From assembly GCA_964059195.1 (NCBI GenBank), contig CAXKWD010000007.1, positions 152,045,269 through 152,109,268 on the forward strand: DNA of 64,000 nucleotides, written 5' to 3'. Below the pieces are notes generated by a model. The model saw only the letters and a list, made by a program, of their open reading frames with translations, was not told the origin of the DNA and did not search any database. This document shows positions 43,050 through 54,962 of the stretch, piece after piece (position 1 is the first letter of the stretch; the number at the start of each line of letters is the position of its first letter). A program made the translations under genes and the position numbers. The DNA is from Ectobius pallidus. Taxonomy: Eukaryota > Arthropoda > Insecta > Blattodea > Ectobiidae.

Positions 43050-43498
43050 GTTATAACATACGAATTCAGTTCTGAAAGGGTTTGTGGTATTTCACCAGAA
43101 TTATGACGAAATCCGAATGATTGAGGCTGCACTGTATAAGGACAGACAAAGCCTCCTAGAAGTTTACGCTTTAATAATACTTTTAAATATCTAGAACTGG
43201 AAAACAACTGCTTTATGTATACTGTGGTCTTACGTAACTGCTCTGGCTTGTTTACATGGTGTGGTCTGACGAGGCAATTACTTTACATATTTACAATGGT
43301 TAGTGATCACTTTGTTTTCATCACTCTTTTTACTCATGCATTTTACATAGCAGCACTGACTCTCTCTTCCTGGCTTAGATGGACTAGGTGATTTATTAAA
43401 GCAGAATGAATTGACGTGGTAACCATGATTCTATTCATGAGTTTCTATCTCTGCTTCATGTGAAGACCGCTTAGGGTAGGGAAAAAAACTCGTAACTA
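43050..43498. other. No recognised gene
   Basis: Nothing recognised. Confidence 0.3.
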
Positions 43499-43628
43499 CA
43501 GTAGAACTCCAATTGTCCGAATTAGAAGGGACCATACCCGATCCGGTTAATCAAATATCCGAATAATTGGATAAGTCATGAAAAAATAGTATTTTATTTT
43601 AAAAAAATACAGCATTATTTATTTTTAT

Positions 43629-44345
43629 TAAGTGTCAGTATGGTACTTTATGAGATTGTGTGGGGAAGGGAAAATGTCTGTCCGTCTGTACGCGCCATAA
43701 CTCAAATACGCTTTATCGGATTTTCATGAAACTTGGTATACGCATTTATAACGTCCATGGGAAGAACCCTATTGATATTGGACATAATCTGTTGACCGGT
43801 ACCGGAGTAAAGTCCAATTTAGTGCCTATTTTATGGTATTATATTAAAACGTATTTATCAAATGCAAATTAGTTATCATGACAACATATTGTTTTACAGT
43901 AGGCCTATTAATATAAGGCTTTGGAAATTGCAATACAGTTAGCTATGACAAATAACATTATTCCTTCACATACGCTTATGAAAGTAGATCGTTAAATTGA
44001 GCGAGGTAGCTGAGATGGTAACGTCTTGGACTCACATTTTGGTTGTTACTGGTTCAATTCCCGTAGCCGCCCAATTTGACATATCTTTTTTGTATTTTTA
44101 TGTGAGTGTGCGATTGTCAAGATATCACAAATCTGTATAGTTCTGCTGATATTGAACGATTTAAAGCCGATTAAAAAACTAGACCTTGGTTCTCCCTGAA
44201 GCTCTACTTAATGAATGAACGAATCTGGAGCTTACCTCGGAAATCAGTAAAAAAAAAAATTATTTTCTGCATATCATAATTGCAATTATAACTGATTAAA
44301 CAAAAGCATACTGGCACTTTGTTACATCAGTTTACCTGATTTTAT
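43629..44345 (+). repeat. R1 family, complete short copy
   Basis: Bounded by AAGTGTCAGTATGGTACTTT and CATACTGGCACTTTGTTACA then TCAGTTTACCTGA, so AAGTGYCAGTATG is inverted at the two ends. One unit with ACCGGTACCGGAGTAAAGTC. A SINE-like sequence sits within it at 44005-44075. Confidence 0.8.
44005..44075 (+). repeat. tRNA-like SINE head
   Basis: AGGTAGCTGAGATGGTAACG (A box) and TACTGGTTCAATTCCCGTAG (B box) 45 bases apart, followed by CCGCCCAATTTGACAT. A partial tRNA fold only. Confidence 0.6.
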
Positions 44346-44469
44346 TATTTACTAGTTTGATCAAAAAACAAAATTGTTACAGATCTCGTCACCATAATAT
44401 ACAAAGTAAAATAAAATAACAATTAGAATGTAATAGTAAAGTGGTCTGATTCTTAAAATTCAGCCAAAC

Positions 44470-44640
44470 TATAAAATTGGATAACAGTCAACCACTGATG
44501 AACAATTCTTTTAAAATTATTCTTGAAGTCATCATCTACAGCACTGCGAGGCATAAAGTTAAATATACGTGCAGAAACAGAATTGTAAGAATACATGGTG
44601 CAATTGAGTCTGTTTTATTCAGGATACAATTGATATTTCC
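44470..44640 (-). pseudogene. LINE C-terminal fragment, minus strand
   Basis: Minus-strand translation ends NSVSARIFNFMPRSAVDDDF then KNNFKRIVHQWLTVIQFYSL and AEF stop. This is the ORF2 C-terminal tail (F...P......F K...HQWL....FYS..EF). No more of the element remains in this copy. Confidence 0.7.
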
Positions 44641-44858
44641 ACTTGATCACCTGTAAAGTACTTACATAAAGTGTCATAGGGCCTATCTAGAACATATGTC
44701 AAGAGTCAGTTGTTTTGCTTTTTGCAAATAGTCTGCCCTGAAAGAGGGTTTCTCAATGCTCGCTGGTGCAAAAACTGCTTGAAAACGGCCCCAAAGCGAT
44801 CCGGATAACTGGCGATCCGGTTAGTAGGAGTTCGGATAATTGGAGTTATACTGTAGAA

Positions 44859-45290
44859 CAGGGCTGTCCAACTGCAAGTGTGCCCCAAGGGCCGCTTTAA
44901 AAAATGCAGTTTGGAGGGCCGCATTATAAAATACTTCTTTGCAAGTTTATCAGTGAATTTTAATAGGTGTGGTATGCAAAGTAAAAACGCGTTTGTATTA
45001 TTATTTTAATTTATTAAAAAAATATCAAATTCCAAAAAAATTAGTGGGAAATTTGAGAATGTTTGTTTTCACTTACTAATGTATCAATATTTACTTTAAT
45101 ATTTGTTGTTGATAAACGAAGCGACTGAGTAAGTGACTTATTAGAGGGAACATCTATATTTATTTTATTTGTATTTTATCGTTAATGTAAGAACTGTGCA
45201 TATTTCGTATTTGAGGGTAATTTATAGGCCTACATCGAAAAATGTGAAGTCGCGGGCCGCATGCGGCCTCAAGTTGAACAACCGTGCTGT
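44859..45290. mobile_element. hAT-like MITE, CAGGGCTGTCCAAC type
   Basis: CAGGGCTGTCCAACTGCAAG and the inverse GAACAACCGTGCTG, with GGGCCGCTTTAA/CGGGCCGCATGCGGCC inside, fit a common animal hAT terminus. TAGAA borders both sides; a full 8-bp duplication is not evident. Confidence 0.6.
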
Positions 45291-45474
45291 AGAATGTTGA
45301 CAGGTGGTGCTAATATATTGTGGAAACCAAGCTTGTGAAACAATCTGAAATAACGTACCAGTATCCATGGTATCCACGATTTATAGAGTTTCATTATAAC
45401 ACCGTGGTATTGATTTATATTGAGCATGGAACAATTTGATGCCTTGAGAGTAGCAAATCAAATTACGTAATAAG

Positions 45475-46493
45475 TAGGGCCCGGATTTGTAAGTAAAAAA
45501 ATGTTTTTTTTCCTCATGCGTACATTCCTAAAACAAAGTTTAATATCCAAATCGAGGTCCGACAAACGCAAATTCCAAATTTTATTTCACATAAAAACAC
45601 ATATTTTACAAAAAAAGTTGTGTGAATAAATATTTTCGATATTTTCTCCATAAATACATATTTAGTACTTTTTCGGATTTTTTATGTAATTTTTTCCCCC
45701 CTGATGCTCATATCAAGGTCCGACAACCGCAAATTCCAAATTTTATTTTACATAAAAACACATGTTTTACAAAAAAGTTATGTAAATAAATATTTTCGAT
45801 ATATTCTCCATAAATAAATATTTTAGTACTTTTCCTCATTCTCTTTTAACATTTTACAACAAAAATTTGTATCTCGAAAGAATTCAACACAAATGCTTCA
45901 CTTGCAATGAGGTGAGAGTTCTTATCAGGGAAGAACAGAACAGAACCCAATCTCAACATTGCGTAATTCACTTAAAGAAATACAATACGTTGAAAGGCAA
46001 CTTAACACTATCTCAGGTTCGAAAATAGAAGTTCTAAGAGCAAAATTTAAAGGTATGATTGAGAAAAATGGTGGCAAAGTCGCTCAAGTTTTGGAAGGCC
46101 AAAACATAATCTAATTGATTGTGTGTGTGTGTGTGTGTGTGTTAGTGATCTACCCCTCTTCAAATATGCAAGGTTAACATCGTGTGATGTAGAACGTTCC
46201 TTTCTCAATATAAGGCATTATTCTCGGATAATAGACAAGGATTTGTGATCCATAATCTGGAAATGACATTTCTTGTGCACTGCAACTCCTGTCAGCATTT
46301 TACATCTGATGTTGGCGAGTTTCAATATAATTTGTTCTAGTAAGTTACGAACATTCTGGTGTTTTTGTTTCTTTTCTCATTTTTTTAAAGTTTTAGCACA
46401 TATTTTTAAAATTTTAGCACATATTTTTAGCATTTTTAGCACATAAAAAATCAATATATTAAAGTTTTTTAGCACATAAAAATCCGGGCCCTA
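45475..46493 (+). pseudogene. hAT element with transposase dimerisation remnant
   Basis: TAGGGCCCGGATTTGTAAG and the inverse AAAATCCGGGCCCTA are flanked by the perfect 8-bp duplication GTAATAAG (45467-45474, 46494-46501). Near 46170-46290 the plus strand encodes TSCDVERS and, one frame over, QYKALFSDNRQGFVIHNLEM then TFLVHCN. This is the hAT C-terminal dimerisation signature, broken by a frameshift. An earlier piece reads SLKEIQYVERQLNTISGSKI. Most of the transposase is deleted. Confidence 0.88.
46119..46142. repeat. (GT)n microsatellite
   Basis: About 12 GT units inside the hAT remnant. Confidence 0.9.
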
Positions 46494-46739
46494 GTAATAA
46501 GCAACATGTATTTAAAATAAAATCAACTCTGTTCGTGTTAATTTTAATATTACAATAAACTGAGTTCATTTCGTGTTTTAAAATCCGTTGGTTTGAGGTT
46601 TAGACCGAAACTTGATCATTGCTTAACTCCAGCAGTTGTAAACTTTTTACGTTGAGTTAATAAATAAAAGTGATTCCTTCACGTGTTATATTCATGGCCT
46701 TCTTTACCTAAATTTATCACGCTTTTTAGTAAAAAATAG

Positions 46740-47012
46740 CCCAATAGGACTTCTGTGGCTTAAAAGGTTCTAAAAGAGCCAATGTCATAAAACTTGCTTT
46801 TGAGATAACTGACTTTGAAGCCTTTATAGAAGTAACATTTTTTGCTGAGAACTTCCGACATTGGCCTCTAAGGTTTCTGTATTAGGTCTATTAATAGCAT
46901 CAGACATTGGCACTTTTAGTATACGAAAGATAAAGACTAGCAGAGTTCAATAATCCATAAATCTCATTTTTGCAAGAAATTGACATTGGCCCTTTTTGAA
47001 CCAAGTCACAGA
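46740..47012 (-). repeat. Repeat B, inverted copy
   Basis: Inverse of 40795-41070 over its length (TTTTTTGCTGAGAACTTCCG, CACTTTTAGTATACGAAAGA, TTTTTGCAAGAAATTGACAT), with scattered differences. Confidence 0.75.
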
Positions 47013-47590
47013 TATGTGTATGAAGGTGGATTTTATAAATTGGAAACTGTATTGATTGATATTGTAGTACGCGCATGGCCCTACTTAATGTGGGGTACAC
47101 GGAGGCTCGTTTGTGTGGGAAGCCATGAATTGAGTGGCAAGCAACCAGACTGGGAGTTAGTTGTAATGATCTCGTGGGGCAGATGTGACGCGTGACGCGT
47201 GCATGTGTGTGTGTATATGTGGTCCTGTGCCAATCATACTCTGTGCTGGTGGGTAGGCCTGCTCAGATTTATTGTGTTCCTCTATTATGAATATAGGTTT
47301 TTATTTTCATTAATTGGAATAGAAAAATGTGATTTATTTAAATTTTAGGGAATATTGGTGTATCATTGGGCCATTGCATTAAAGTAACCATGTACATACT
47401 TTCTGGGGTTGTCTGGTTTGTCCTAACCTAGGAATGTCACTGTTAAGCTAATCGCATTGTTGTAACTGCTCATAAGGGGTGAAATATTCACTTTTTTTTC
47501 AAAATTGGCATTATTTGTGTTTTGAAACTTATTATTAGGGCAAGGCATTTGATGATTTAGCATATTTTTTGTGTGAAGGTTAAAAGATAG
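47013..47590. other. No recognised gene
   Basis: Contains GTGACGCGTGACGCGTGCATG (about 47185-47206) and no recognisable frame. Confidence 0.3.
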
Positions 47591-47593
47591 CTC

Positions 47594-47625
<32 letters not shown>
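47594..47625. repeat. (TA)n microsatellite
   Basis: About 15 TA units. Confidence 0.9.
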
Positions 47626-47630
<5 letters not shown>

Positions 47631-47659
47631 TAATTGAACAAATAAGGGCAATTTGTTTT

Positions 47660-47810
47660 TAAATTTCTTGCCCGCGATTCTTTTCTCAACTGCTAGATGT
47701 TTTATTTAAATAATATATTGGTATTTAACAGAACATTTTTATTAACACTTAGGCCTATATCGTTTTTACAAAAACTGCAAGAATTACATAATTTTATATG
47801 TAGGTCTATA
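47660..47810 (-). mobile_element. Helitron-like 3' region, minus strand
   Basis: CTTGCCCGCGATTCTTTTCT, AACTGCTAGATGTTTTATTT and ATCGTTTTTACAAAAACTGC parallel 18531-18640. The terminal CTAG hairpin is degraded here. Confidence 0.45.
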
Positions 47811-49173
47811 TGTATATTCAAGGCTGAGTACTTCTGATGAGCCTGCGAATACACATTTTTCATTTATATATCATACAGAATTTTAAAGTCATTTTCCCTT
47901 TTATTTTTACTGTAATTTGTAGGCCTATATATTCCGAACTAAATGGATTCCACAGATTGAACGCAAGGAGTCTGAAATTTTTACTGTACGTTCTACAGAG
48001 TATGACTAACAAAATAGCGCATTAGTTTGTTTTTATTATATGTTATATATATATATATTTATATAGTAGTTTTTACAATAAAATATAAGATTTTTAGTGT
48101 GACGTTGCATTTTTGTCTTAAATTTGTGGCATGCATTGAATTTTTTCCTCTATTTGTAGTAAAGAGACGGGAAACCAATGCATGTTATTCTTCTAATTAT
48201 GCTTTTTTTCCTATTAAAAAATCTCCCGAATCTGATACCTTCAGAATATATCCAATTTTCACAATGATAATGATATTTGCAATATAAACCACCAGTACAT
48301 GTTTCCAGGTTCCCTAAACTCAAAAACACTATTTTCAGAAACGCTCTTTGTATGATCAGCAGAGCTCGAGAATGAAAAATCTTATAGAAAAATGTATTTC
48401 GGTTAGATATCTCTTGGGGATGGGACACGAACTTTGACGACTTTCTCTTGCTAATGCAACTTTTCATTAAGAATGTTCATTTTCCGCTGTTATCTTGAAA
48501 ACGGCTCAACCGATTTATAGGTATTTTTTATGTGATTTACTTGTACTAAGAAATAAAACTATTATTTTTAAAAATAATAAAAATCCTCTGAAGGGTAATT
48601 ATAAAAAAACCACGGTTAAAAAAACTCAGCCTTTGAATCTAAGTAGTCCCCATCGCTAACCACTAATTATTATTTAATCTTTTTATCGGTGCTACTAAAG
48701 CGAAAACTAAAAGGTGAATTCCAAGGAGATACAACCCACAGTTTGAAAACCCTTGCTAGTATCAAAATTTAGTGTAAATCACTGACAAGCCTGTCGTTGC
48801 ATTTTGGAAGTGGGTGACCTTGAGGTTATTTTTACTCGGATTTATTTCGTCATGTGCTAGTTTTATCTGTGTTTAAGCCCTTCTGTTTCTGTACCTCCAT
48901 AAAGTAGACAATGTATTTTGTTGTTGTGACTCAAGCCCAGAATGGTATGTTTTAGGAACTGATCTAATAGTATCAAAGCGGAGTTGCGGGCGTTGTGGTG
49001 AATACAGCAATCCTTTTAAATTGTTTGTTTATTTGATGATGTAGGCTTACATATTCTAATTTTAGTAGTACTTTGCGATATAAGGGTTGGAAGTGTGATG
49101 TTTACAGAATCGAGAAAAAGTTAGGAAAATGAGACAAAGTTAATTTTTTTTTCTAATTCTGAGATTCCGTTAT
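47811..49173. other. No recognised gene
   Basis: Includes a TATATA run at 48044-48066 and ATTTTCAGAAACG near 48330, loosely like MITE-D. The 105-residue minus frame (48150-48467) is not recognised. Confidence 0.3.
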
Positions 49174-50041
49174 CTCTATATATATATATAAAAGGCTTTG
49201 TCCTGACTGACTGAATGAATGACTGACTGACTGATTGACTGAATGACAGGGATCAACGTACAGCCTAAACTATAACAGGTAGAGACTTGGAATTTTGACA
49301 GTACCTTCGTTGCATAATGTAGGTGCTCACTAAGAAAGGATTTTGAAAAATTCTTATTCTAAATGCCAAAAATTAAATGTTTTTGAAAATACTTAATCCC
49401 TTTTTACATATAATTATCAATTCCAAATCACAGAATATATTGTTGCCAAATGGTATCAGGTGGGCTTGGAAAAAACAAATGAAATGCACTTTTGACAAAC
49501 AAGAGAAGTTATCAAAATAATTCATGTTATAAATAAATATTACAGAATGAAATCCACTAAAATAATGGAATCACATAACTTTCTCTACCCTGGACATAGA
49601 GAAAACAAAACGAGGTATGGTAATGTGTATATTATTATATTATATCGCAGGTTTTTGGAGAGAAAAGTATGAAAGTGATAATGCTTTCTGTTTAATTTCA
49701 TCCCCAAAACGGCTTTATGGTAACATATGAGTGGGAAATTTCCCGCCTCGATATTACAATTTTATGTTACAGGAATTTCTGTTTCTTCTTATTTAAACCT
49801 CTACCAGGCTTGCTGTGCACTGTACAAGCGATGGGATGCAAAATTCTAGATCCTCTATGAGCCATAAAAAATTATATCAAGCGTTTTCTGAGGGAATAGT
49901 TTGAGTGTAATAAGTCGTTCTTCCTATTTCAAATTATAAATGCCTATATAAGGACCTAGAATTTAAAATTGAAAATCCTTCATGAGTTAATTTCCAATTA
50001 CAAAATACAAAACCCGGGCGACGCCGGGTCTTTTAAGCTAG
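49174..50041 (+). mobile_element. Helitron-like non-autonomous element
   Basis: Starts TCTCTATATATATATATAAA after an A, ends with hairpin ACCCGGGCGACGCCGGGT, TTTTAAG, CTAG and then T. These are the classical Helitron ends and A/T insertion site, with no target duplication. The first 270 bases match the minus-strand element at 5647-6484. A GACTGACTGA microrepeat lies at 49204-49245. No Rep/helicase coding. Confidence 0.85.
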
Positions 50042-50205
50042 TATAGGCCTATTATATTCTTCACAATGTTTTGTGTACTATTTTTCCTGTGATAGGGGAA
50101 AATATGCGAAAATACGTTTAAAATAATTCAATTTAAACAGCTGTTCAAAATGATGGTGAAGTTAAAGAAGCATTGTGTCTATTTTAATCTTGGTGGCGAT
50201 TAATA

Positions 50206-51483
50206 TATGGGTGATTCTTCAAATACGGGAAAATTTGCGTTCCGGAGTGATATTTCCCTTCAAATTCACCTTAAAAAAAATTTAAATAAAAGTTTGTTTA
50301 TACTACTTCCATACTACAACTATCAGTTTGAAATGTCACTAACTTTAAATTCTGATATTCCAAAATCGAATTTATTTCAATGAAATGTCATCCACATGCC
50401 CTGTCCCAAACCTCGGTTTTGTATATTCTAATGCATTTTTCCACAAAACAAAATCTTATTTCCTTTTCAACTTATTTCCTGTCAATGAGTATGAACGGGT
50501 GAAGAATATTAACCCATAAAAAATAAAATGAAATAAAATTGTCACCCCACCTAATGAACATAAAGAATGTCCCAAGGGTTTTTGGTCATCCACATGGCTG
50601 AAAAGAATGGAATTTTTTCTGCAGAAATGAGGACTTTGTAAAACTGGCAACAGTGTTAGAAAGCCAACAGGGCTGCTTGTGGTTGAATTGTAAGGTTGAA
50701 TTTTGCTTGCTTACAAACAGTTTGGGATTAACAAAGGACTTTGTATCATTTTCAAGGAAAACGTTTTTATTCCCCGTCATTAAGATGGCTTCTAGAAAGT
50801 AGGCAGAAAGTGAATATTAATTAATTTTGATTATGCACTATGATAAACCTTCCAATTCAAAGTACCTGACTGAAGTTGAGCCTACAGAGGCTTAGAAATG
50901 GCTTGCTGAGACCACTTAAACTCCTTTTTTGTCATCCACATGCCTGATTTTTGTGTCATCCACATGTCTCATGAAGGGGTATGTGGATGACTCTCAAGTC
51001 ATGTAGATGATAAATGTAGGATACTATTGTGTTTGCGGTGTCTGTGACCTGTACTTAAGATCTTAAAACTGATTAAATTAATTTCTGCTTGATTCCCCCC
51101 TCCCCCAAAACCATAAAAACACAGTCTCGTTAAAATTACATTAATTCCGGAGTATGCACACAAATTTGCAAATTTGATGCAAAATCAACTGAAGTATGCT
51201 GAGAAAAATATGAAATCACATAAAGAAAAGCAGATTGTTGCCAAAGTTAGTCATTAATGTGGCCTTCTGCCATCCACATGTACACGGATGTCATCCACAT
51301 GGCTTTAAAAAAATAAAGAAATTAAAATAAATAAAAATATAAACATTTAAGCTCTGCTGATGTCATATTATAATCAAGTAACCCCTGAAGTATTTTTGTG
51401 ATTTTTTTGAGATTTTTTAAACAAAGTAAAAAATTTGGATTTTACACACTCCAAATTTTCCCGTATTTGAAGAATCACCCATA
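50206..51483. mobile_element. TIR element with repeated GTCATCCACATG motif
   Basis: ATATGGGTGATTCTTCAAAT then ACGGGAAAATTT at the left is perfectly inverted at the right (to about 51483). GTCATCCACATG occurs exactly at 50387, 50585, 50931, 50955 and 51290, with one-mismatch copies at 51269 and (inverted) 50980. Two minus-strand frames (50456-50780) are not recognised. Superfamily unknown; flanks are TA-rich. Confidence 0.75.
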
Positions 51484-51582
51484 TATATTTTTAAGGCGAA
51501 TAATAGTACCGGTACTGTAAAAGAAAAACACAACCCTCCACGAATATGAAATACATAAATAATATTTGATATTCGTTATTAT

Positions 51583-52535
51583 TAGGGCCTGGATTTTTAG
51601 GTTTTTATAACCCTGTATTAGTTTTTTAAACACACTAAAATGGTTTTATTTTATTTTTTACCATTTATGACAAGTTTTTAAAAAGTATCACTTATAGCGT
51701 ACAATAGATAGATAGATAGAGATTTATTGCTGGAGACATATTCAATGTAGCCTATAGCAACGTCAAGGAAATAAAATACAACTTACAACTATAATTAAAA
51801 CCACTCAATATTATAATACTCTTCAACACTGTAGAGAGGGTTAGTTGATAAAAATCTTCTGATTGTTCTTTTAAAATTACTTAAAGTCATTCTCTTTATG
51901 TTTTCTGGGAGACTATTGAATAAATTCAATGACATCACCTCATAACTATTCTGAGTCTTGGTATATTTACATTTATTTATATATAAATAACTACTGCTTC
52001 GAGTGGGATAGTTATGAAGAGATGTGCATCTAGTGTAATCAGACAATATATTAATTCATTTTATTTTTACTTACAATTTTCATGGCTCTAAACCACAAAA
52101 CTACATAAACATTCTTTACTTAATTTCCCACAGTTTATAGAAAACAAACACTGTGAATAAACTGCAAGTGTGAGCTTCTTAAGAATGTATTTAGTTTGCT
52201 TCTAAAGAAACCAGGACTTTTGGTTGAATAAGGTTTCCTATACCGGGTCAATTGGGGGTTACAAAGTGACAAAATTACAATGCGATATTTAATCCTACAA
52301 AAAAATATGTACTGGTGACCATGAGCAAGATACAAACTGTAGGTAGATATTAAAAAGGGAATTTTTATTTTGTTAAATATTTTATCTCTTTTTTTTTTTT
52401 ATAAAAACCGTTTTAGCTACTTTTAGGTTTTATAAAATTGGGCTATGTGACTGCCATGCGAATTAAACGGATAATTAACATCAAACTTAGCTAGCAAGGA
52501 ACAAAATAGTTTAAAACCTAAGAATCCTGGCTGTA
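51583..52535. mobile_element. hAT-like element containing a LINE fragment
   Basis: TAGGGCCTGGATTTTTAGGT and inverse AAACCTAAGAATCCTGGCTGTA, with perfect flanking GTTATTAT (51575-51582, 52536-52543). TTTTTAGGTTTTATAA words lie at both ends. Interrupted by the retrotransposon at 51713-52046. A second minus frame (52135-52335) is unassigned. Confidence 0.85.
51713..52046 (-). pseudogene. LINE C-terminal fragment with (TATC)n tail
   Basis: Minus-strand frame ends SLHNYPTRSSSYLYINKCKY, then SYEVMSLNLFNSLPENIKRM and STNPLYSVEEYYNIEWF, the LINE ORF2 C-terminal tail. The 3' UTR ends in a short (TATC)n run at the low-coordinate side. 5' truncated. Confidence 0.8.
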
Positions 52536-52644
52536 GTTATTATACCGTACATCGGCCTTATTATGATAAAAAATTAAATGTTAAAAATACCTTTCCCTCC
52601 CCGAAGTCGGCGCCCCCATGAATTCTACAATCTAACATTTAATC

Positions 52645-52876
52645 TACATGTAGGAGGGGGGGGGGAAGCGGACCGACTCTTGTAGCTGATTTCAGAGCCT
52701 TGTGATACGTAAATAAATGTAAGAGATGTAACGGAAACGTTTGTTTTCACAAGCAATGCAAATTACGTGAAATTATTTCTTAATTGATTGTCTATATTGT
52801 CTAGAACAAATTGCGCAGTAGCTCATATCGTCAACTTAGATATTTTAGTAGGTCCGCTTTTTTTTCCCTACCTGTA
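52645..52876. mobile_element. Short MITE with G-run
   Basis: TACATGTAGGAGGGGGG then AAGCGGACCGACTCTTGTAG at the left parallels the inverse of the right end (GGTCCGC, T-run, CCCTACCTGTA). Partial copies at 27706 and 29079. Confidence 0.55.
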
Positions 52877-53309
52877 CTAAATACTATAGAGACAATACAG
52901 GACACCTTGCGATATATCGGGGGACAATATTTTGAGCACCATCTAGCGGCCCAACCTGCTACTACTGAATACAATTGCAGTATCTATTTTTTTTATAGAT
53001 ACATATATGTTAAACAGTTTTTAATAGAAGAGCCGAAATAGCCAGACTCTGCATGTTATGTATAAGGGGTATCTACTTATGGCTCAGAATAGCATATTAC
53101 AGTTTATATATGTTTTGAATATTTTAATTTTGCCCCAAGTTTCTAGGTTGTGCCACCAGGAGTGCTGCAAAATCTGTCCCCCATTTGTCTACCAGTAAAT
53201 GTCCGGTATTGTCTCTATAGTATAAGCCTATGCATTTCACCTTATAGCAGTATCTTGCGTTTTGTGAATATTAGTATATCCCTACATTGCGAGAGCCGTG
53301 TCGAGAATG
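52877..53309. other. No recognised gene
   Basis: Short frames without domain. Confidence 0.3.
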
Positions 53310-53500
53310 CTATCACAGCCATAGCTCACGATATGTATCTACACGCTCCAGAACTGTCAGTTCGGATGCCCTAAATCACTAGATCCGCGTTCGAATACCG
53401 GTACATGGCATCCGTCCATGCCTAATGTCTCCCTGGTGATATTTTTCTGTCCGCATGCGACTATTATTTACGCTAGTTCTCTAAACACCAGTGGCGGCTT
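53310..53500 (+). repeat. Possible tRNA-like SINE
   Basis: GCCATAGCTCACGATATG could be an A-box region and GATCCGCGTTCGAATACCGG a B-box. The remainder is unlike the other SINEs here. Confidence 0.35.
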
Positions 53501-53597
53501 CTCGGGGTAGGCGTACCCTGGATATTTGGTTACTAGCCGCCACTTCAGTAATCACGGGCTTTCACTAAATTGGGCATTACTCCGGTACCAAAATAAG

Positions 53598-54071
53598 TAG
53601 GGCTGAAAATCGATTAAAATTTTTGATCGAGTTAACGCTTGACTTTAATCGATTAGGCCTAATCGACAAACAAGTCGGTATTTTAAACGAAACCAAAGTG
53701 TACATTTAATATTGTTTTACACGTTTAATAACTACTACACTACAGCTAATCAGAAGAAATCCTGAATTAATGAATACCATTATTAGTTAACTAGTGAAAA
53801 AATATATACAAAACTTACATTTCCGGTTACTTTTTCAGCCAAGACTTGAGACACACGAGTTTGTTGCCATTTGAATGTTCAAGACACGATCGTAGCTTGT
53901 TTACAATAATACCGACAGCATTAAAAACTCTCTCACTCGGCACTGAGAAAGGAGTTTGGTCATTTGACCCATTTCTCGAAAAACGGTTTTCAGTATTCGA
54001 CTAAACCGTTTGATCAGAAAATGTAATTGATCGACGATTAAATATTTATTCGATTCATCGGTACAGCCCTA
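53598..54071. mobile_element. hAT-like MITE, uninterrupted copy of the 11843 family
   Basis: TAGGGCTGAAAATCGATTAA to CATCGGTACAGCCCTA. AAAATAAG/AAAATAAC flank it (53590-53597, 54072-54079; 7 of 8). It shares long stretches with 11843-12245, fixing the insertion point of the Jockey fragment in that copy. Confidence 0.85.
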
Positions 54072-54394
54072 AAAATAACGTAAGTAAATATACCTGAAGA
54101 CTGCTTACTTGAATAGCTTACGCGAGGGTATTTTTCGGGTCTGTTATGTACTGATTCCCGGTCATGGAAACCATCATTAACGGCCGTGGGTGTCGGCATG
54201 CTGACCACATGCCCCCAATCCTGCCATTTGCCTATGGTAGATGACGCAACGGTCGGGTGGTAGGCCTTTTCCCTTCAGGGATGTAACGCCACGGAGTTTA
54301 TGTACTGATTCAGGATACCGTTAATTTCTTTTCAAAATTGCATAGGCATCACTATTTTATTTGGATTAAGTATGTGCATTATTAGGCTACTTGC
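54072..54394. other. Repeat-like, no gene
   Basis: GC-richer block 54150-54300 (CACATGCCCCCAATCCTGCC, GGGATGTAACGCCACGGAGT) resembles the body of an insect SINE from memory. GTTTATGTACTGATTC occurs at both sides (54143, 54297). Confidence 0.35.
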
Positions 54395-54962
54395 GAAATG
54401 AAAAATCTAATGTGAAAAACACAACTTCCTCTGACCAAATAACACTTTTGACTCTTATTATGACGTTCTCTTTATGTAAATTGATTGTAAAAATGAAGAG
54501 AACGTCCTTACCACATCGCTTCGCATCCCCGAAGGATACACAACACAAATAATCACTTCAGATTTTGATATAGAATAAGAGACCGAATTGCGAAGAACAT
54601 GTATTCAGTTGTTTCAACCTGTTGCAAAGCTTTATTGTTCACCAATTAAGATTCATTCTGTATAAACCGTGGGTGGCTTATAACTACCCTTCATAGAACT
54701 TCTGCGAAGTAAATTTTCAAATAAAAGTTTTAGCTCTTAGTATAGGCTAAGCATCTCGTGTACAAAATTCAAATAAAATCTTTTAGCCGTTTTCGAGAAA
54801 ATCACGAAAAACTAAATTTTCTTAATGTAAAGTGGTATTAAAAATAAGAGAAAGTCGTCGCCAATCTTCGTGTCATATCCACAGAAGGTACCTAACCCAA
54901 ATACAAAATTTTGATTTCTTACGGTTTTTCAGACACATACAGACATGATTCTGAAAATAGCA

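Larger units (their letters stand above)
43499..44853. mobile_element. pogo/Tigger-like element with two nested insertions
   Basis: CAGTAGAACTCCAATTGTCC at the left is inverted at the right (CGGATAATTGGAGTTATACTG) with TA on both sides. ATCCGGTTAATC/GATCCGGTTAGTAG lie inside each end. Contents: an R1 copy at 43629-44345 and a LINE fragment at 44470-44640. Confidence 0.75.

Noticed and set aside
50206..51483. CRISPR-like array from the GTCATCCACATG repeats
   Set aside because: Spacing is irregular (24 to about 350 bases), one copy is inverted, and the context is a eukaryotic TIR element.
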